From Megalopta genalis (lineage: Eukaryota; Arthropoda; Insecta; Hymenoptera; Halictidae), in contig NC_135018.1 in assembly GCF_051020955.1 (NCBI RefSeq), forward strand, positions 24,889,271 through 24,953,270: a DNA stretch of 64,000 nt, read 5' to 3'. Each line of letters starts with the position of its first letter. The stretch's first letter is position 1. The translations under genes and the position numbers were made by a program. This document shows, in pieces, positions 1 through 12,660 of the stretch. The notes beneath the pieces were generated by a model. The model made no database searches, had not been told where the DNA came from, and was given only the letters and a program-made list of their open reading frames with translations.

Positions 1-1020
1 TTACGATTTAGGGTTCGTATCAAATGATAGAGGCCGACCGACTATAGTATATTTTAAAAAAAGAACATCCTATTAGCTTGGCTTATTGGTTTCTTGCAAA
101 CACCGGAATGGTATGTGGAAGTAGAATGGGTTTGTCCCTGTCGTAGACACAAAGGTTACAGCGTAAAATGTTAACTTAATGATAAGGAATGACTAGCGGC
201 AATATATTTCAAAGAAAATGATTTCTTTTGTCATTTTTTGTTGCACGCCGTAGTGGAATGGAATTATTGAGAGGCAGACGGGCCTGGATCATAATTAAGA
301 CCATAACTGCGATAAAGTTATGACTAAGACTCTTAATGTTTGACTAATATTACCTTGAATATTTTGAACGTTGTCGCAAATAACGTTTTGGTTCGTGTTG
401 CAGATAACGTAATAGTATCTGAGCAACACGCTAATATTCTTCAAAATATTATGAAAGTTTATATTAGTTCCTGAGAAATAAGGTTTTCGCAAGAGCGAAG
501 CAATATTTAGCAACAGAATTCGCAAAAGAATTTAAAATATATTTTTGAAGTAATAAATACTTTTAACAAATATAGATACGCGATTTTGTGATTACATGCG
601 TTGCTTCCCGAGATATTCAAGAAAATCTGTCATTGCGATGAAGAAACTATGATGAAATATATTTATCAAATTACCTTCTATATTTTCTTTGGAAATGGGT
701 GTATGTCTGGGGTCACTATTATATTTTGACGTGGACATCTCATAAAAGTTCAGCACACAATTAATTAATTAAACAGAATAAGATCCGCTGAGTCTGAGGG
801 AAATGAGTAAAGTGCTCATTGAATAATACAGCTAGGTCGATATTAATACTTTTCAGGAGAGATTTCATGAAACTAGTTTACTTAGTTCTTGCAACCGATA
901 GAATTTCAAGTAGAATATGACTCCAGGTGTCAGAGCAATATAAAGTTACATCCTGATATTAATCCCCTGTCGTCTCTATGTCGTTTGGTAACGCTTATAT
1001 TACAAAACGCACTTTCTTCG
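1..1020. other. No feature recognised
   Basis: AT-rich sequence. Short open frames are scattered and carry no recognisable protein or repeat. Confidence 0.4.
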
Positions 1021-1023
1021 CGG

Positions 1024-1978
1024 TACAGTAGTGCAGCAATTTCTCCCAGAAATGTTCGAAGGTCGGAATTGAAATCGGCAGATCTAAGAATACTAAGTCG
1101 CGATTCTTCGAGCCTCAGGGCTCGTTTTTATAGAAACTCGGGGTGATCGGCAAAAAGAAAGGCAGCGGCCAGTATGTCGGTGAACATTAATATGAATACG
1201 TAGTAATGCTAGAATAAAAACGATGACTTAACTTTCTTATTTCTAATTTTTTGCCACGATTCAAAGGCAATTTGGAGGGCATATGCACGATTCGAAGGCA
1301 ATTCGGAGGGCATATGCACGATTCAAAGGCAATTCGGAGGGCATATGCACGATTCGAAGGCAATTCGGAGGGCATATGCACGATTCAAAGGCAATTTGGA
1401 GGGCATATGCACGATTCGAAGGCAATTCGGAGGGCATATGCACGATTCAAAGGCAATTTGGAGGGCATATGCACGATTCGAAGGCAATTCGGAGGGCATA
1501 TGCACGATTCAAAGGCAATTTGGAGGGCATATGCACGATTCGAAGGCAATTCGGAGGGCATATGCACGATTCAAAGGCAATTTGGAGGGCATATGCACGA
1601 TTCGAAGGCAATTCGGAGGGCATATGCACGATTCAAAGGCAATTTGGAGGGCATATGCACGATTCGAAGGCAATTCGGAGGGCATATGCACGATTCGAAG
1701 GCAATTCGGAGGCCACATGCCACGATACGAAAGCAATTCGGAGGCTACATGCAACGATACGACGGTCACCCAGTATCTACCACGAACCTTGTAGCTCCGT
1801 GGTTTTTCTTACCAGACTCACACCCAAACCATTTTATATTGTCTTCCGGGAATTCGCGTCGTGTGCCGCATCACACGCTTGACCGACTCCGTCGACCTTT
1901 AGCATCGACGTAGCAATAGATCATACAGGCGTAGAACTAGCACAGGGAAATTCGGCATTTCCGCCAGAAATTACTGTA
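1024..1978. mobile_element. Possible old TACAGTAATTTCTC-type element holding the minisatellite
   Basis: The left part (1024-1138) has CAGTAGTGCAGCAATTTCTC and then TTCGAGCCT...GGCTCGTTTTTATAG, a diverged half of the palindromic MITE family seen at 13321 and elsewhere. At 1955-1978 the sequence GGCATTTCCGCCAGAAATTA followed by CTGTA mirrors a family end also seen at 39982. The two could be the ends of one element with the 31-bp tandem array grown inside. This is inference; the two ends may be unrelated. Confidence 0.3.
1257..1770. repeat. 31-bp minisatellite, about 16 units, two alternating variants
   Basis: The unit reads CGATTCAAAGGCAATTTGGA then GGGCATATGCA. It alternates with a variant having G at the AAA>GAA and TTT>TTC positions, giving a 62-bp higher-order period over most of the array. 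The last two units are diverged (CCACATGCCA, CTACATGCAA). Because 31 is not a multiple of three and the unit has no stop codon, long open frames run through it on both strands. These read as a 31-residue repeating peptide and are most simply a by-product of the array. Confidence 0.95.
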
Positions 1979-1984
1979 CCTCGA

Positions 1985-3010
1985 TTTCTCGGGCCTCCAA
2001 TATCAAAATTAAGTATTATGCAAACACGTTCCACATCTAATTAGCTCAATCTAAGGCTAATTGTATGTCAATCGATTTACTGTACAAATTAACGAAGACG
2101 AAATCTGGCGCTGTAATTTGATATCTGTTCTATTATCCGAACATTAGTGCCACTCTGCTTCGTCCAGACAATCGAGGTTTTACTGTACCACCAAATTGAG
2201 AATGCTAAATCAGCACATTCCTGGAGTTCGGTCAGTCCGTGGACTAACAGCACGCTACCAGTGACCAGAGGAACGAACTCCTTAGTAAACTGCAAATAAT
2301 GCAGCACAAGGATTTCGTACACAGAGACGGCATAAAATTACCGTCCCGGTAGGTCGAATCGCATCCCGCTTCAAAGTCACGACGTGTGCAGTGTTAAGTC
2401 CGCTGCGAGCTTACGAATGAGAAACTGCCTTGGCAGTCGCGCACCGTGTAGAAAAACAATAACTCGGGAAGCGCAGGAAATCTCATGGACCTAGAGGAAT
2501 ATCCGGCTGAGACTTCGTCGCTCGCACACAATAGCGCTATCAACCAATCACTAGCTATTCACACAGCCAATCGCTATTAAGAGCACAACGTTTTATGAAA
2601 CTGTGCGTCAGATAATATGAAAAATGTATTTCAGATTAATCTCGTGAAATATACATTTTATAAATACTTATTCTATCTTCGTCAAATCAATTAAGTGTTT
2701 CAATCGATATTTCCTTTGATACAAAAATAAGCTACTATTGAAGCATACGTAACATAGTTGAGAGAAATAGTATTTGCAAGGATTTGTATCTCCCAATTGA
2801 AATAGTTTTACCGAGGTCTGGTATCCAATTCTCGAAACAGAACAGCCGAAAATAAATATATTTGGTACGTCATCCGGAAAAATGCTAATCGAGATGAGAA
2901 ACATATTTTGCCTTGAATATAAATGCAATCACGTACCGTTGGCTGCGATTTCGCGCGAACACACAATATTTCGATGGAAAATACTCGTCGTGATATTTGC
3001 CAGTCCGACC
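1985..3010. other. No feature recognised
   Basis: Mixed-composition DNA without a convincing gene or repeat. Confidence 0.4.
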
Positions 3011-3012
3011 AT

Positions 3013-3040
3013 TCTCTCTCTCTCTCTCTCTCTCTCTCGT
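3013..3040. repeat. (CT)n microsatellite
   Basis: About 13 CT dinucleotides in a row, followed by a short run of ACACATATAT-like sequence. It creates RERERE/SLSLSL shadow peptides. Confidence 0.97.
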
Positions 3041-3059
3041 TTGTACACACATATATGAA

Positions 3060-6000
3060 TATTCACGCGCGCACACTTACACAGATACACACATAAAAGA
3101 AAAATATTCGGGCATGCATTCAGACGGCAATGAATATTCAACTGCCCTGAAATCAATGGGAACGATGCACGCCATGAAAATTCCGGGCGGCCGGCGATCG
3201 AGCCACTGTTATTAATCCGCACCGGGCACGGCTCGGCACGATTGATCGTTGAAAAGGAGATTTTCCTTCCCCGTTGAAAACAAGTTCGTTACGGTATCGA
3301 CTTCCCGTCGCATTTTAAACTTTTCCGTCTGTACGCGCGAACTTCACTCAAGGCCACGAACAATAACCGCACGCGAGCTTATTTATTTTCTCATCAAGCT
3401 ATCACTGACGCCACGCCGCGGACTCGTTTTCATCATTGCGACATTAATTCTTTGAATATTGCGTCGCGATCATGTCGGCAACATTTGGGTTGGTGGTGCA
3501 TATGGAATGTCGGATGGTGTTTGTACGTAAAAGTTTCTTCTATTGGTTTTGTTGCCCCTTCACGTTGCGCGTAAGTTCTTGAGCAGTCTGATTATCTACC
3601 GATTATCTTTAATCAATTAGCTGTGGAGTTTCCTCCGATTAGAAGTATACTCGTCAAACACAGAGTTAGCGTCGCTGTTAGAATATTGGATCAAAAAGAC
3701 AGTTTCATTTTACGGTAACAATTTTATTACTAATATTCACTTATTCTCTTAATATTAACATATACTGCATACATAATAAACAAAAAACGCAGGAAAAATC
3801 AAATACTTATAAAAAAAAAAGGTTAAAAGTTCAAATTGCCGCTGTAGAATCGTATTTAGCAAAGCAAGGATAATGGTACTTTGCACATCGAACATCAATA
3901 TTCTGATTCTTTTCTAATATTTTTATAACAGTGTGAACACCTTCGTGTAAGATTGTCCTCGAAATATTCTAAACATCTTGATATTTGAGAATATGTTTTT
4001 GTTTTCACTGAAATATTACAATTTAAATAGCCAATGGTCACTACTTTTTACGCACGACGAGTACACTCGTTTTTCAATAATTCAAACTTGCCGACGCTGT
4101 CGTAAAAACCGGACCGCAATATGACATAATTTTTGGCAGCAATGCTGTAAAAATGAAAGGGAAGGGAAGAAATGAATGAAATAGATTCACGGTCAATAAA
4201 TTTGCTGCGCAGAAATTCCATGAGGAATAAATTTTTTACGAGCTATATGTACAACCATTCGAAGTTTGTTTTGTATTATCGCGAGCACACAATGGAGAAA
4301 GTCTTCTATAACTTGTTATGTCTCCAGTATTAGAAGCTTTCAAGTAAATTGGTTTCTACCATTGCATGTTGCACATTCTAATCGCGAAGCATCTATTACA
4401 AAATTCTGGGCGTGTATAATACTATTTTTATCTACTCTGTAGAGAAAGTATGCGTACTTGTTGACGTGTGTATTTATACGTATTAAATAGAGTGAGACCG
4501 TGCGTTTATAGATCGACGTTATTTAAATACTAAATTTTATACACAATCTTTTGCATACCTAATTTCTTCGATTACCATAATCTACGCATTAATTGCATAT
4601 TCCTCCTAAATAGAATTTTGTAACAAAATTGACAATCGATCACTGAAATTTTTCAGGCGAATTTGAATTAAGATTAATCTGTTTTAAATCTTTCCAATAC
4701 ATCTAAACTACTGCTAATGTGTTCTCAATCTTTTAAATAAACTTGAACTGAAACTAGTCTATTTTAAATCTTTTAAATAAACTTATAACTAAAACCAATG
4801 AGGTCTAAATTTAAACAACCTCTTTCTAGTATTTCTCTTTCATGATTAAATGTCTGTCATTATTTTCAGTAATCCTCTTTCATACACAGAATCCTCGTTT
4901 AATTAGGTTCTGCTAAGTTGTCTTCCAGCTACTGTCATTAAGAGCAAAGTCGAATCTGTCTGCTGTTTGTTATGCGGTCTCTCAGCTAGCTCCGTGGTCT
5001 ATGTAGTGGGGATAAGGATGCTGACTATAAGGAGGTCGGCAAAGCGATATTATACCAGGAGAATTCCGTATAATCTTCCACGATATTAATCCTACTGGAA
5101 ATTTTGAAATAATCCGTTTTGCGAACGACCATTCTGCATACAATTAGTAATTATAGTTATAGTTAGTAACATATAATTAGTAATTATAGTTAGTAATAAT
5201 TATAGTTAGTAACATATAATTAGTAACAAACGGAGAATAATCCAATGCGATATTATTCATTCTTGCCAAAGAATATTTATGTTTAAAGATAATCCTGCAT
5301 TTACTTCGTTTATCTCTTCGTTTCCCATCTGAATTTTACTTTCTTCCAAAGGAAATAAACAATGCACTAGAGATTTTTATATGAAGTATAGAAAAAAAAA
5401 TATATTTATTTGCTAGATTAATACAGAATTATAGAAATAATAAAATGATTTTTGCCGTGATGTACACGGCATTCGATCGAATAAGTAAAAGTGTCGTGCC
5501 GCGTATTATTATAAATAAATGTCTCTCCGGTTCTTTTTTACGTTTCGGAGAAAAATTAGCTAAATATAATTACACAGTATCGCTGTACACGAAATCGATC
5601 TAAAGATAAAAACGGTGTAGCAAATATTGTATAAGAAGCGGACCGGATGATGAAAATTTATGGAAGTGCCAGTACTGAAATCCGTTTCATAATTGTGTCT
5701 CCAATCGTCCCGCAAACGTCTTCCATTTTTCAGCGTTGGTGTATACAGTTGCGAAGAAAAAGCGTTAATAAGTGACGAAGTTTATTCGAAATATCCGCGT
5801 TGGAACGCGAAACTTATCATTTCCCAGTTGGAATTAAGAAGCAAATGGCGTAGGGTAAAGTGTAACTAAAGTTTTAATCGCCGTCGGCGTGATTCGCAAG
5901 ATCCGCGACGGCTTTTTAATTATTATTCGAGCGTCGCGGTTTTATCGTTGCCTCTTCGACGATAACTCGTTGCGAAATTCTCACGTAGACGATAGAATCG

Positions 6001-7980
6001 CTATGCGACCGTACGAAACGGAGAATTCGCGAATCCCTCCGTAAATTGAATTGCAGATCGTCGCTTTCGTGACGCGAACGATTCGATTCGCTGCTAATCG
6101 ACGACGCCGGGTCGTAACTGACCCGTTTACAGAGAGTAAATATAGATAATCTGGAACGCTATAAAATTTCAATGAAGTAGAATTCGTAAGTAAATCGTGT
6201 AGACTAGTTTTCCCAGAAACAATAAATAAGTGAATCAGATTTTCTTTATTAACCCGAGAAAGATAACCTACGTCGCAGAGGCGCCTGCGAAGACTGTTGA
6301 TTTTTGTTAATTTTTCATAGAGGTCTAGTGATTTAAGTTTAAAATTACTTAAAATATAAAAAAAATATAATATAAATGCATTTTATTTTTACAATAATGC
6401 CAAACCTTTAAAATGACTAGATTAACTTAAATAAATATCCATTGTTAGTATAAAATTGACGCCTTAGAAAAGCATGCGCCTCTGAAGCGTATGGTTATCT
6501 TTTACGTACGTTGTCATATGGTTATCTTTCTAGGGTTAATAGAACTAATACTTTCTTGTGAAACCGCGTGTACACGATTCATGTGGAAAATATAATTATA
6601 TACACAATATGATCATCAGACATTTCAAATTAAAACTTCTCAGTCATTCTGAAAGAATGGCAGTCATTCTAATGGCGGCCCTAGTTTTTCGCGATTCAAC
6701 TAATTGCATTTTTTATCCATTTTCTTTGTGCCACTTTCAACCTTTACCATAAGATACCAGTATTATTAATAATAATAAATTGTAACAGTGATCAGAAAAT
6801 ACAGAGTAAAAGAAGATAAAACACTTAAAATACAGGAAATTAAAATAATATACACAAAAACGTAATACGACGTAAGCTGCACGAAACGAAGTAAAGGACA
6901 AAGAAAAATCGTAATAAGATTTTAGATGTGTATAGGGGACATGTCACAGAAAGCAAATCAATGAAATAGGATCAATAAATGGACCAGAATACGGAAATTC
7001 AGGGGACATAAATTGAACAATGAATGAAATATTTATGAGTTGAAAATTATTGATAAATAAAAGCTCTGTTAGCATTTTATTACGATTATTATATTGTCGA
7101 CATTCATGAATGTATGGAAAACATGCACACAGAAATTACCACAAAATGCATATTTCATTATATAAAAGACTTCACTTTACTTTAAAAGTATAAAAAAGTA
7201 AACATTTCCAGGAATATACGCTGCCTAATAGGGCAGGGATTTATTACATCGGAGGCTGATTGAAAAGGTTATTGAGCAAACATTTCGGGACGAATCATAA
7301 TTAACTAGATATCGGATTTTCCTTGGGCGCATTTTATAACATCGGTCGCAATCTAACGGAAATGCTTCTTTCGCCCGATTTCCGCAAAAGAATAATAGCG
7401 ACACCGTTTACTTTCGCATGCCTCTTTTAGCAAGTAATTTCGTTTGTAGCATCTCGTTTAAAACGCTTCAATAAATTAACACTCCCGGCGAGGACGGTCA
7501 TTGCGCGCGTCAGGACGAGCCGGTCTCATCATTTCAATGCAAATGTGAATAGCTGAATCGTCTCGTTAGAGTGGCAAATATTATTCCTATGGTTCTCGCG
7601 TTACACGTAATTCGATGGAACGAACTGTCAAAGAGGAAAGAATCGGCGGCAGGATGTGCAACGTTTCACTAACTCATCTTGTCGAGTTTCACTCGATATG
7701 GATTTAGAAATCGATGCAATGCGAAACTGTCGAATGACCAACAATCATAACAAAACAGTACCGTAGTTCGCAATTAAGCGGATGACAGTTGTTGTGCAAA
7801 TTAGTACTGCAACAAATTGCATACGAATTACGGGAAAAAATGAATAACTTGTGCAGCAAGATTGACAATCAAAAAACCGATAATATTCGCTGTAATATAA
7901 ACATTGCGCTCGAAAATGTTCAAGCAGATATTTTATTACCCAATATTTTATTACGCGGACCTTCAAATGCAATGGACGTT
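3060..7980. other. No gene seen; two small tandem duplications
   Basis: AT-rich, with CpG-richer patches around 3180-3480, 5870-6130 and 7480-7640. AATCTTTTAAATAAACTT is duplicated about 40 bp apart at 4727-4786. A run of TTAGTAATTATAG / TTAGTAACATATAA units fills 5141-5227. No exon could be supported. Confidence 0.5.
5141..5227. repeat. Short AT-rich tandem repeat
   Basis: Variants of ATAGTTAGTAA and ATATAATTAGTAA alternate over about 85 bp, consistent with slippage duplication. Confidence 0.85.
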
Positions 7981-7981
7981 C

Positions 7982-8195
7982 TATTGTAAATTCTCCCCAA
8001 TTTTCCTTCAGTTTGTAAACAAAAATGAACAATTTAGGAAGACGAGATACGATTATTCGAACCTTGCGGCTCATTTTTATAGTTGCCGCTTGTCAATAAT
8101 TATAAAAACGAGGTGCAAGGCTAGAATATTCGTATCTCGTCTTCCCAAATTGCCCATTTTTTGTGTACAAACTGATGAAAAATTAGGGAGAATTG
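7982..8195. mobile_element. Palindromic TA-type MITE, family 1
   Basis: The left arm starts TATTGTAAATTCTCC, then GATACGATTATTCGAACCTTG. The right arm is its complement (CTCGTCTTCCCAAATTGCCC, then AAAAATTAGGGAGAATT). The terminal CTGTA of the right end has decayed. The whole unit folds into a long hairpin with a loop at about 8085-8100. Confidence 0.85.
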
Positions 8196-8203
8196 CTTCT
8201 GGA

Positions 8204-9257
8204 AGAGTCGACATCGGATCGAGTAGTTCGAACACCGTAATGAAATTACAGAAATGAAATTTATTGACGCGTCCGCTACAAGCGTCGCACATGTGTAACC
8301 ACGATCTCGGTTTTGCGCGAAGACGGTCGAACGAATTTTATGCATGCAATTAACGAAAATTACATCGTACGCCGTAATATCCAGTGATCGTTATTTGTGG
8401 CGAACATGTCAACGATAATGCGGTGTATATAGCCAACCGCAAAATTCTACTCGCACGTTGCAAATTTCAGATACCTGATACAAAATGCTGGAGCTTCGAT
8501 CGTTTCACGCAAATTTGCTCGTTGATTATCTGAAATTAAACCAATCCTGACACAAGTTCAGAACATAATATAATCTGAAATATGGAAACTGAGCGAAATG
8601 GTTCAGTACAAGAAATGTGAGAATCAGAATAATCAATATTCTATGGTTTGATGTACGTATGCATTACTTGGAGATTATGTTGTCTATATCATGATCTTGT
8701 GTTCCTCACTCATTTATGTTTTGTAATAACAAATACAGGAAGCATTGTCACCTTTTCGAAATCGAATTGTTCGTATTAAATAAATCAGTGTTTATAAAAC
8801 GTACGAAGTCTTCGTTCTTCGTAAGTTCTCCAAACATGGCAAACGTATGCAGCCTTTTAACGACTGATCGGATGCAGAATAATATCCAAGAGACATTTTA
8901 CGAAAACAGTAATTTTTGACACGTTAAGATGAGTTGGATTCGTTAATGCGATAACTATGCGAACCGGAGACTGCTTCGTTTATCTGTGTTCTTGTCTATC
9001 CAACAAATAAAAGTATCAAATAAATCAGTGTTTCAAAAATGTCCGAACAGCTTATATTTCTCAATTAATGTTTAGCAACTGTACGCAGACATAATAACAC
9101 GTGAAAAAAAACTAAATTTTAATGTGCCAAGTTCGACTATTGTACTGAAGCAAGACTATTAAATGAAAAAAAACTCTGCAAGCGATTTCCAGCTCTGCTA
9201 ACACATCAATTGCCGAATATCAACCTCAAAAGTTCCCAGAATATCAAAGTTATTTAG
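8204..9257. other. No feature recognised
   Basis: The sequence AATAAATCAGTGTTT is repeated near 8779 and 9017. No other structure is clear. Confidence 0.4.
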
Positions 9258-9498
9258 TTAACCCCTTAAAGACGGCACACGCACGAAATACGGACCTGTA
9301 TTTTTCATACACTGATATGAAAATAACGTTATAATCTTAATAACATTAATATTATGCCATTAACATAACCTTATTATCATATAAACACATTAATAAAAAA
9401 ATTAGAAGGTATTACTCATTATTATGTGGTAAAAACGCAATAATTTATTTTAGCAACTGCTAGATTTCCTTATATGGCGCCTATGTTGAGGGGGTTAA
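9258..9498. mobile_element. TTAA-flanked piggyBac-type MITE (CCCCTTAAAGACGGC)
   Basis: TTAA sits at both ends (9258-9261 and 9495-9498). The termini CCCCTTAAAGACGGC and, in complement, CCCCCTCAACATAGGCGCC are inverted relatives. Length is 241 bp including duplicated TTAA, with an AT-rich non-coding interior. Confidence 0.75.
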
Positions 9499-9889
9499 CG
9501 AAATCGAAACTAAAAAGATAAAATTCGTCAGAGGTAATATTAGTTTAACACTTTTGCATTGTAAACAGCCTAGTGAAATCGAGTTTGTCCATATTCATCA
9601 TCATATCAAATTCATATTTCAATAAATATGAATTTCGAAACCTAGTTAAAAATCAGTATCACCAATATGCGACCTATGCGGCAGTAAACGTGTTAAATAA
9701 TTCTTCCAGATCAGTTCGTGACGCTCACTGGCTGGCATAAGCATCTCGACGCACGTTCCATGTGAGCTTAAAGCGAATCGATCAGGAGCAAAATAGCCCT
9801 AAGTACCGCCGCCTTGGACCGTTACCAAATCAGCGTCCCGTCAAAGGGCGAAAAACAAAACTGGGCGTTGTACCAAACACAATGTGATC

Positions 9890-10850
9890 CCGCGTAACGT
9901 GGGGGGTGCTAACGCTGGAAGCCGAGGCCTCCGCCTTAGAGCCACCCCCTTCGAATCAGCCTGGTGGAGTCTGTTCGAGCCGTGACAATCGGTCTGACAA
10001 TGAGAAGAAATTCGCGTCGGTCTATCGCGAGCCATAATCTCGGTTACAGACGAGTGACTCTGCAGCGAAAATCACGGAGCATTTACGTAACGTGGAAAAA
10101 TCAACGAGCAAAGATCCTCGAATCTTCGCGGAACCGGAGAGAAGAATCTAAGTCGTGAATGGATACACACCGGTCTTCGTCCTCGATTACATCCACCATG
10201 TCGATCATGACCATTATGACGATGCGCCCTGTGCTGTGCCGGCGGTCCGCTTAATCTCGCGGAGCTCGATCAGAGTGTCTCTCTACTCGGATCTCCCTGG
10301 AGCGGATGGACGAGGAATCTTCAGCAGTGACATCGGGCACCGAGTACGAATTACCGGACTCGGGTTTCGTCGAGGTATCGTCTATCGGTTTTGGAGGTTG
10401 AGGCACCAGGATCACTGAAGGGGACTCGGCAGGATGACCGACGAGACGCAAAGCCGCGATTACGGGGCACTGATTACTATTTCGCGATGACAGGCGAGAC
10501 TCGCGTCTCGCCGATTGGAAGAGGAACGATCGACGCGACGAGACTTCGTGAGCAGCCGCAAACGCACTGAGCCGCCTGAACGAGGAAGACGGGACTATGA
10601 GGCGCGAGCGCGACGACGTCGAGTCGCGTCGCTCAGCGTCACGTAGCGTCGGGACGCCGCCGCGTCTTCGTGGGCGCACGATTCCGATCCGGCTGCGTCA
10701 CGGCGCCTGCTCGGCTTAGGATACTACGTGTTCGATGAGTAAAACGCGACCGGCGATGCTGCGGGGGCACGATCCCACGACCGACCTGTGCGTGCCGGTT
10801 ATTATATGTGTACGATCTCGGAGGCGTCGCAGAGTGGTGCCAACCCTACA
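9890..10850. other. GC/CpG-rich island, function unknown
   Basis: About 1 kb of CpG-rich DNA stands out from AT-rich flanks. Frames are open on both strands for 60-140 codons (the longest on minus at 10251-10679, without an ATG) because stop codons are rare in such sequence. No protein is recognised. A promoter or 5' exon of an unseen gene is possible but unproven. Confidence 0.4.
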
Positions 10851-10928
10851 TGGACTCATGCGGAGGACCTGGGAAAATTTTAGTATACAGGATGAATGGA
10901 ACAACTTGATCAATGGGAATATTTTACT

Positions 10929-11864
10929 TACAGCGACCCACAAAAGCGTTTATACACCTTTTAACCCTTTGCACTCGAAGCCATTTTAACTGTAAATCGA
11001 AATTCATTTTTCTGACTGACAGTATTTCCATTTCATGTGACAAAGTGCATTTTATGCATATGAAATTGAGTCTTGTAACACGCACAACAATTAGACTTTT
11101 AAACATTTTTTACATCTAAACGTCGATAATATAAAAATTATCTTGGAACATGTAACAATTTTAGTGGCGCATGAGAGTCACCACTCGAGTGCAAAGGGTT
11201 AAAATGCAATAACTTTCTTAAAACTGAACTAAATGACCTGAATTTCTTTTTAGGTGATAGAGGAACTAGTCTATACTAGATGGTGGCTAAGAAGCTTTTT
11301 TTTAATTTTGCCATTGCTTGGAATGAAAAGAAAAAATTAATAACCCTTGCTTTTTAACTTTTTTATCTGAGCCTATAACGAAAATTTAAAAGAAATGCCT
11401 TTTGCAGATCTCGGTAAGTTATATGCGTGTCGAAAATTTTATTGAAATCGGTTAACTCGGAGTCGAGCTATTGGCGTTGATGTATTTTAAAAACTGCAGA
11501 TTTCGTACCGGTTTTGGTCAAAATCGTGACAAAACTGTGATTTTTGCCATCTTTAATTTGTTGTAACTCGTAACAACGTGAACCGATTTCGATAAAATTT
11601 TCAACATGCATATAAGTTATCGATATCTACGAAAGACATTTTTTAAATTTTCGTTATAGGCTCAGATAAAAAAGTTAAAAAACGAGAAATTTTTATTTCT
11701 TTTTTTGTTATTCCAAGTAATAGTAAAGTCAAAAAAAGATCATTTCAGACGTCGCTTAGTAGCCTAGTATCTCTATCATGTAAAAAAAATTCAAGTCATT
11801 TAGTTCAATTTTAAAATAGTTATTGCGTTTGAAAAGGTGTACGAACACTTTTGTGGGCACTGTA
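10929..11864. mobile_element. Tc1/mariner-type inverted-repeat element, interrupted by a piggyBac MITE
   Basis: The left end TACAGCGACCCACAAAAGCG and the complement of the right end TACAGTGCCCACAAAAGTGT match and are bordered by TA. Extended arms of about 300 bp each share blocks such as GCAATAAC, CTGAGCCTATAACG and TTACGAGTTACAACAAATT-like sequence in inverted order, so the unit is a long foldback. No transposase frame is visible. The left arm is split at CACCTTTTAA by the element at 10961-11202, which must therefore be younger. Confidence 0.85.
10961..11202. mobile_element. TTAA-flanked piggyBac-type MITE (CCCTTTGCACTCGA)
   Basis: TTAA occurs at 10961-10964 and 11199-11202. The termini CCCTTTGCACTCGA and TCGAGTGCAAAGGG are perfect inverted repeats. 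Total 242 bp with no coding capacity. The target site is visible because the interrupted host element continues on each side. Related copies lie at 40051 and 51547. Confidence 0.95.
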
Positions 11865-12421
11865 TATGAAAAACAATATATCGAAGTGAAACTTCTTTCG
11901 GCTAGAAAGAGCTAACGTTGCTGTGATCGGACAATATTTCTCGCGATTATTAAGATCAGTTTTTGTTGATCATCTTGAAAAATTATCGGTCGTCAGGTTT
12001 TATTCGAACATTTTAAAAACTTGTCAATGTCATCGAGCCTTATTTGATCACTTTCAAGAATTGTCGAAGTCATCAGGTTTTGTTTGGTTATTTTAAGAAA
12101 TTGTTTAAATCATCAGGTTTTATTTGATGATTTTGAAAAATTTTTAATGTTACATCCTACTTCACTACTTTAGTTCTAATCAGATTTATTTTTATTATTA
12201 TCATTATTATTACTGTTATCGTTGTTACATCATCATCTTATCGAACATCCCAAAATCTTTTGCAAGCCACGATCTCATCCTTGACCCATCCTCAAACTCT
12301 GCCTCAACCTTGACGTATGTCCTTGTCGCATCATATCTGAATGTTTGCCCGCCACGTCATCTTCAAAACTCTGACCTTACTATACTAATCCTCTCAATTC
12401 TTAAACTACCACCATTCATGT
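11865..12421. other. No gene; short internal repeats
   Basis: CATCAGGTTTTATTTGA-like units recur three or four times in 11994-12140. No other feature seen. Confidence 0.5.
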
Positions 12422-12485
12422 ATATACATGTATAATAATATAATTATATATATATATATATAATTATATTATTATACATGTATAT
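12422..12485. repeat. Perfect 64-bp AT palindrome
   Basis: ATATACATGTATAATAATAT starts a 32-base arm whose exact complement follows without a spacer. It can extrude as a cruciform or hairpin. A tract of TA-rich sequence continues to about 12530. Confidence 0.97.
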
Positions 12486-12646
12486 TTAATATACATATTA
12501 TAATATATAAATAATATATATATTTAATTATTTTATCTACTACGAGAGATGAGATAAATCTCGATCAGCCACGTCGATCCAAATATAATCAATAATGTCT
12601 ACACTAATATAAATTTCGAAATTTGTAAATAGAACTAGAATTTTAT

Positions 12647-12660
12647 TGTGTGTGTGTGTG
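12647..12660. repeat. Short (TG)n run
   Basis: Seven TG dinucleotides. Confidence 0.9.

Noticed and set aside
1251..1913. 220-codon open frame through the minisatellite
   Set aside because: The unit length is not a multiple of three and has no stop, so all frames are open on both strands. The peptide period is a by-product.
10251..10679. 143-codon minus-strand frame as a gene
   Set aside because: No ATG, arginine- and serine-rich from CpG composition, overlapping open frames on the other strand, no recognised family.
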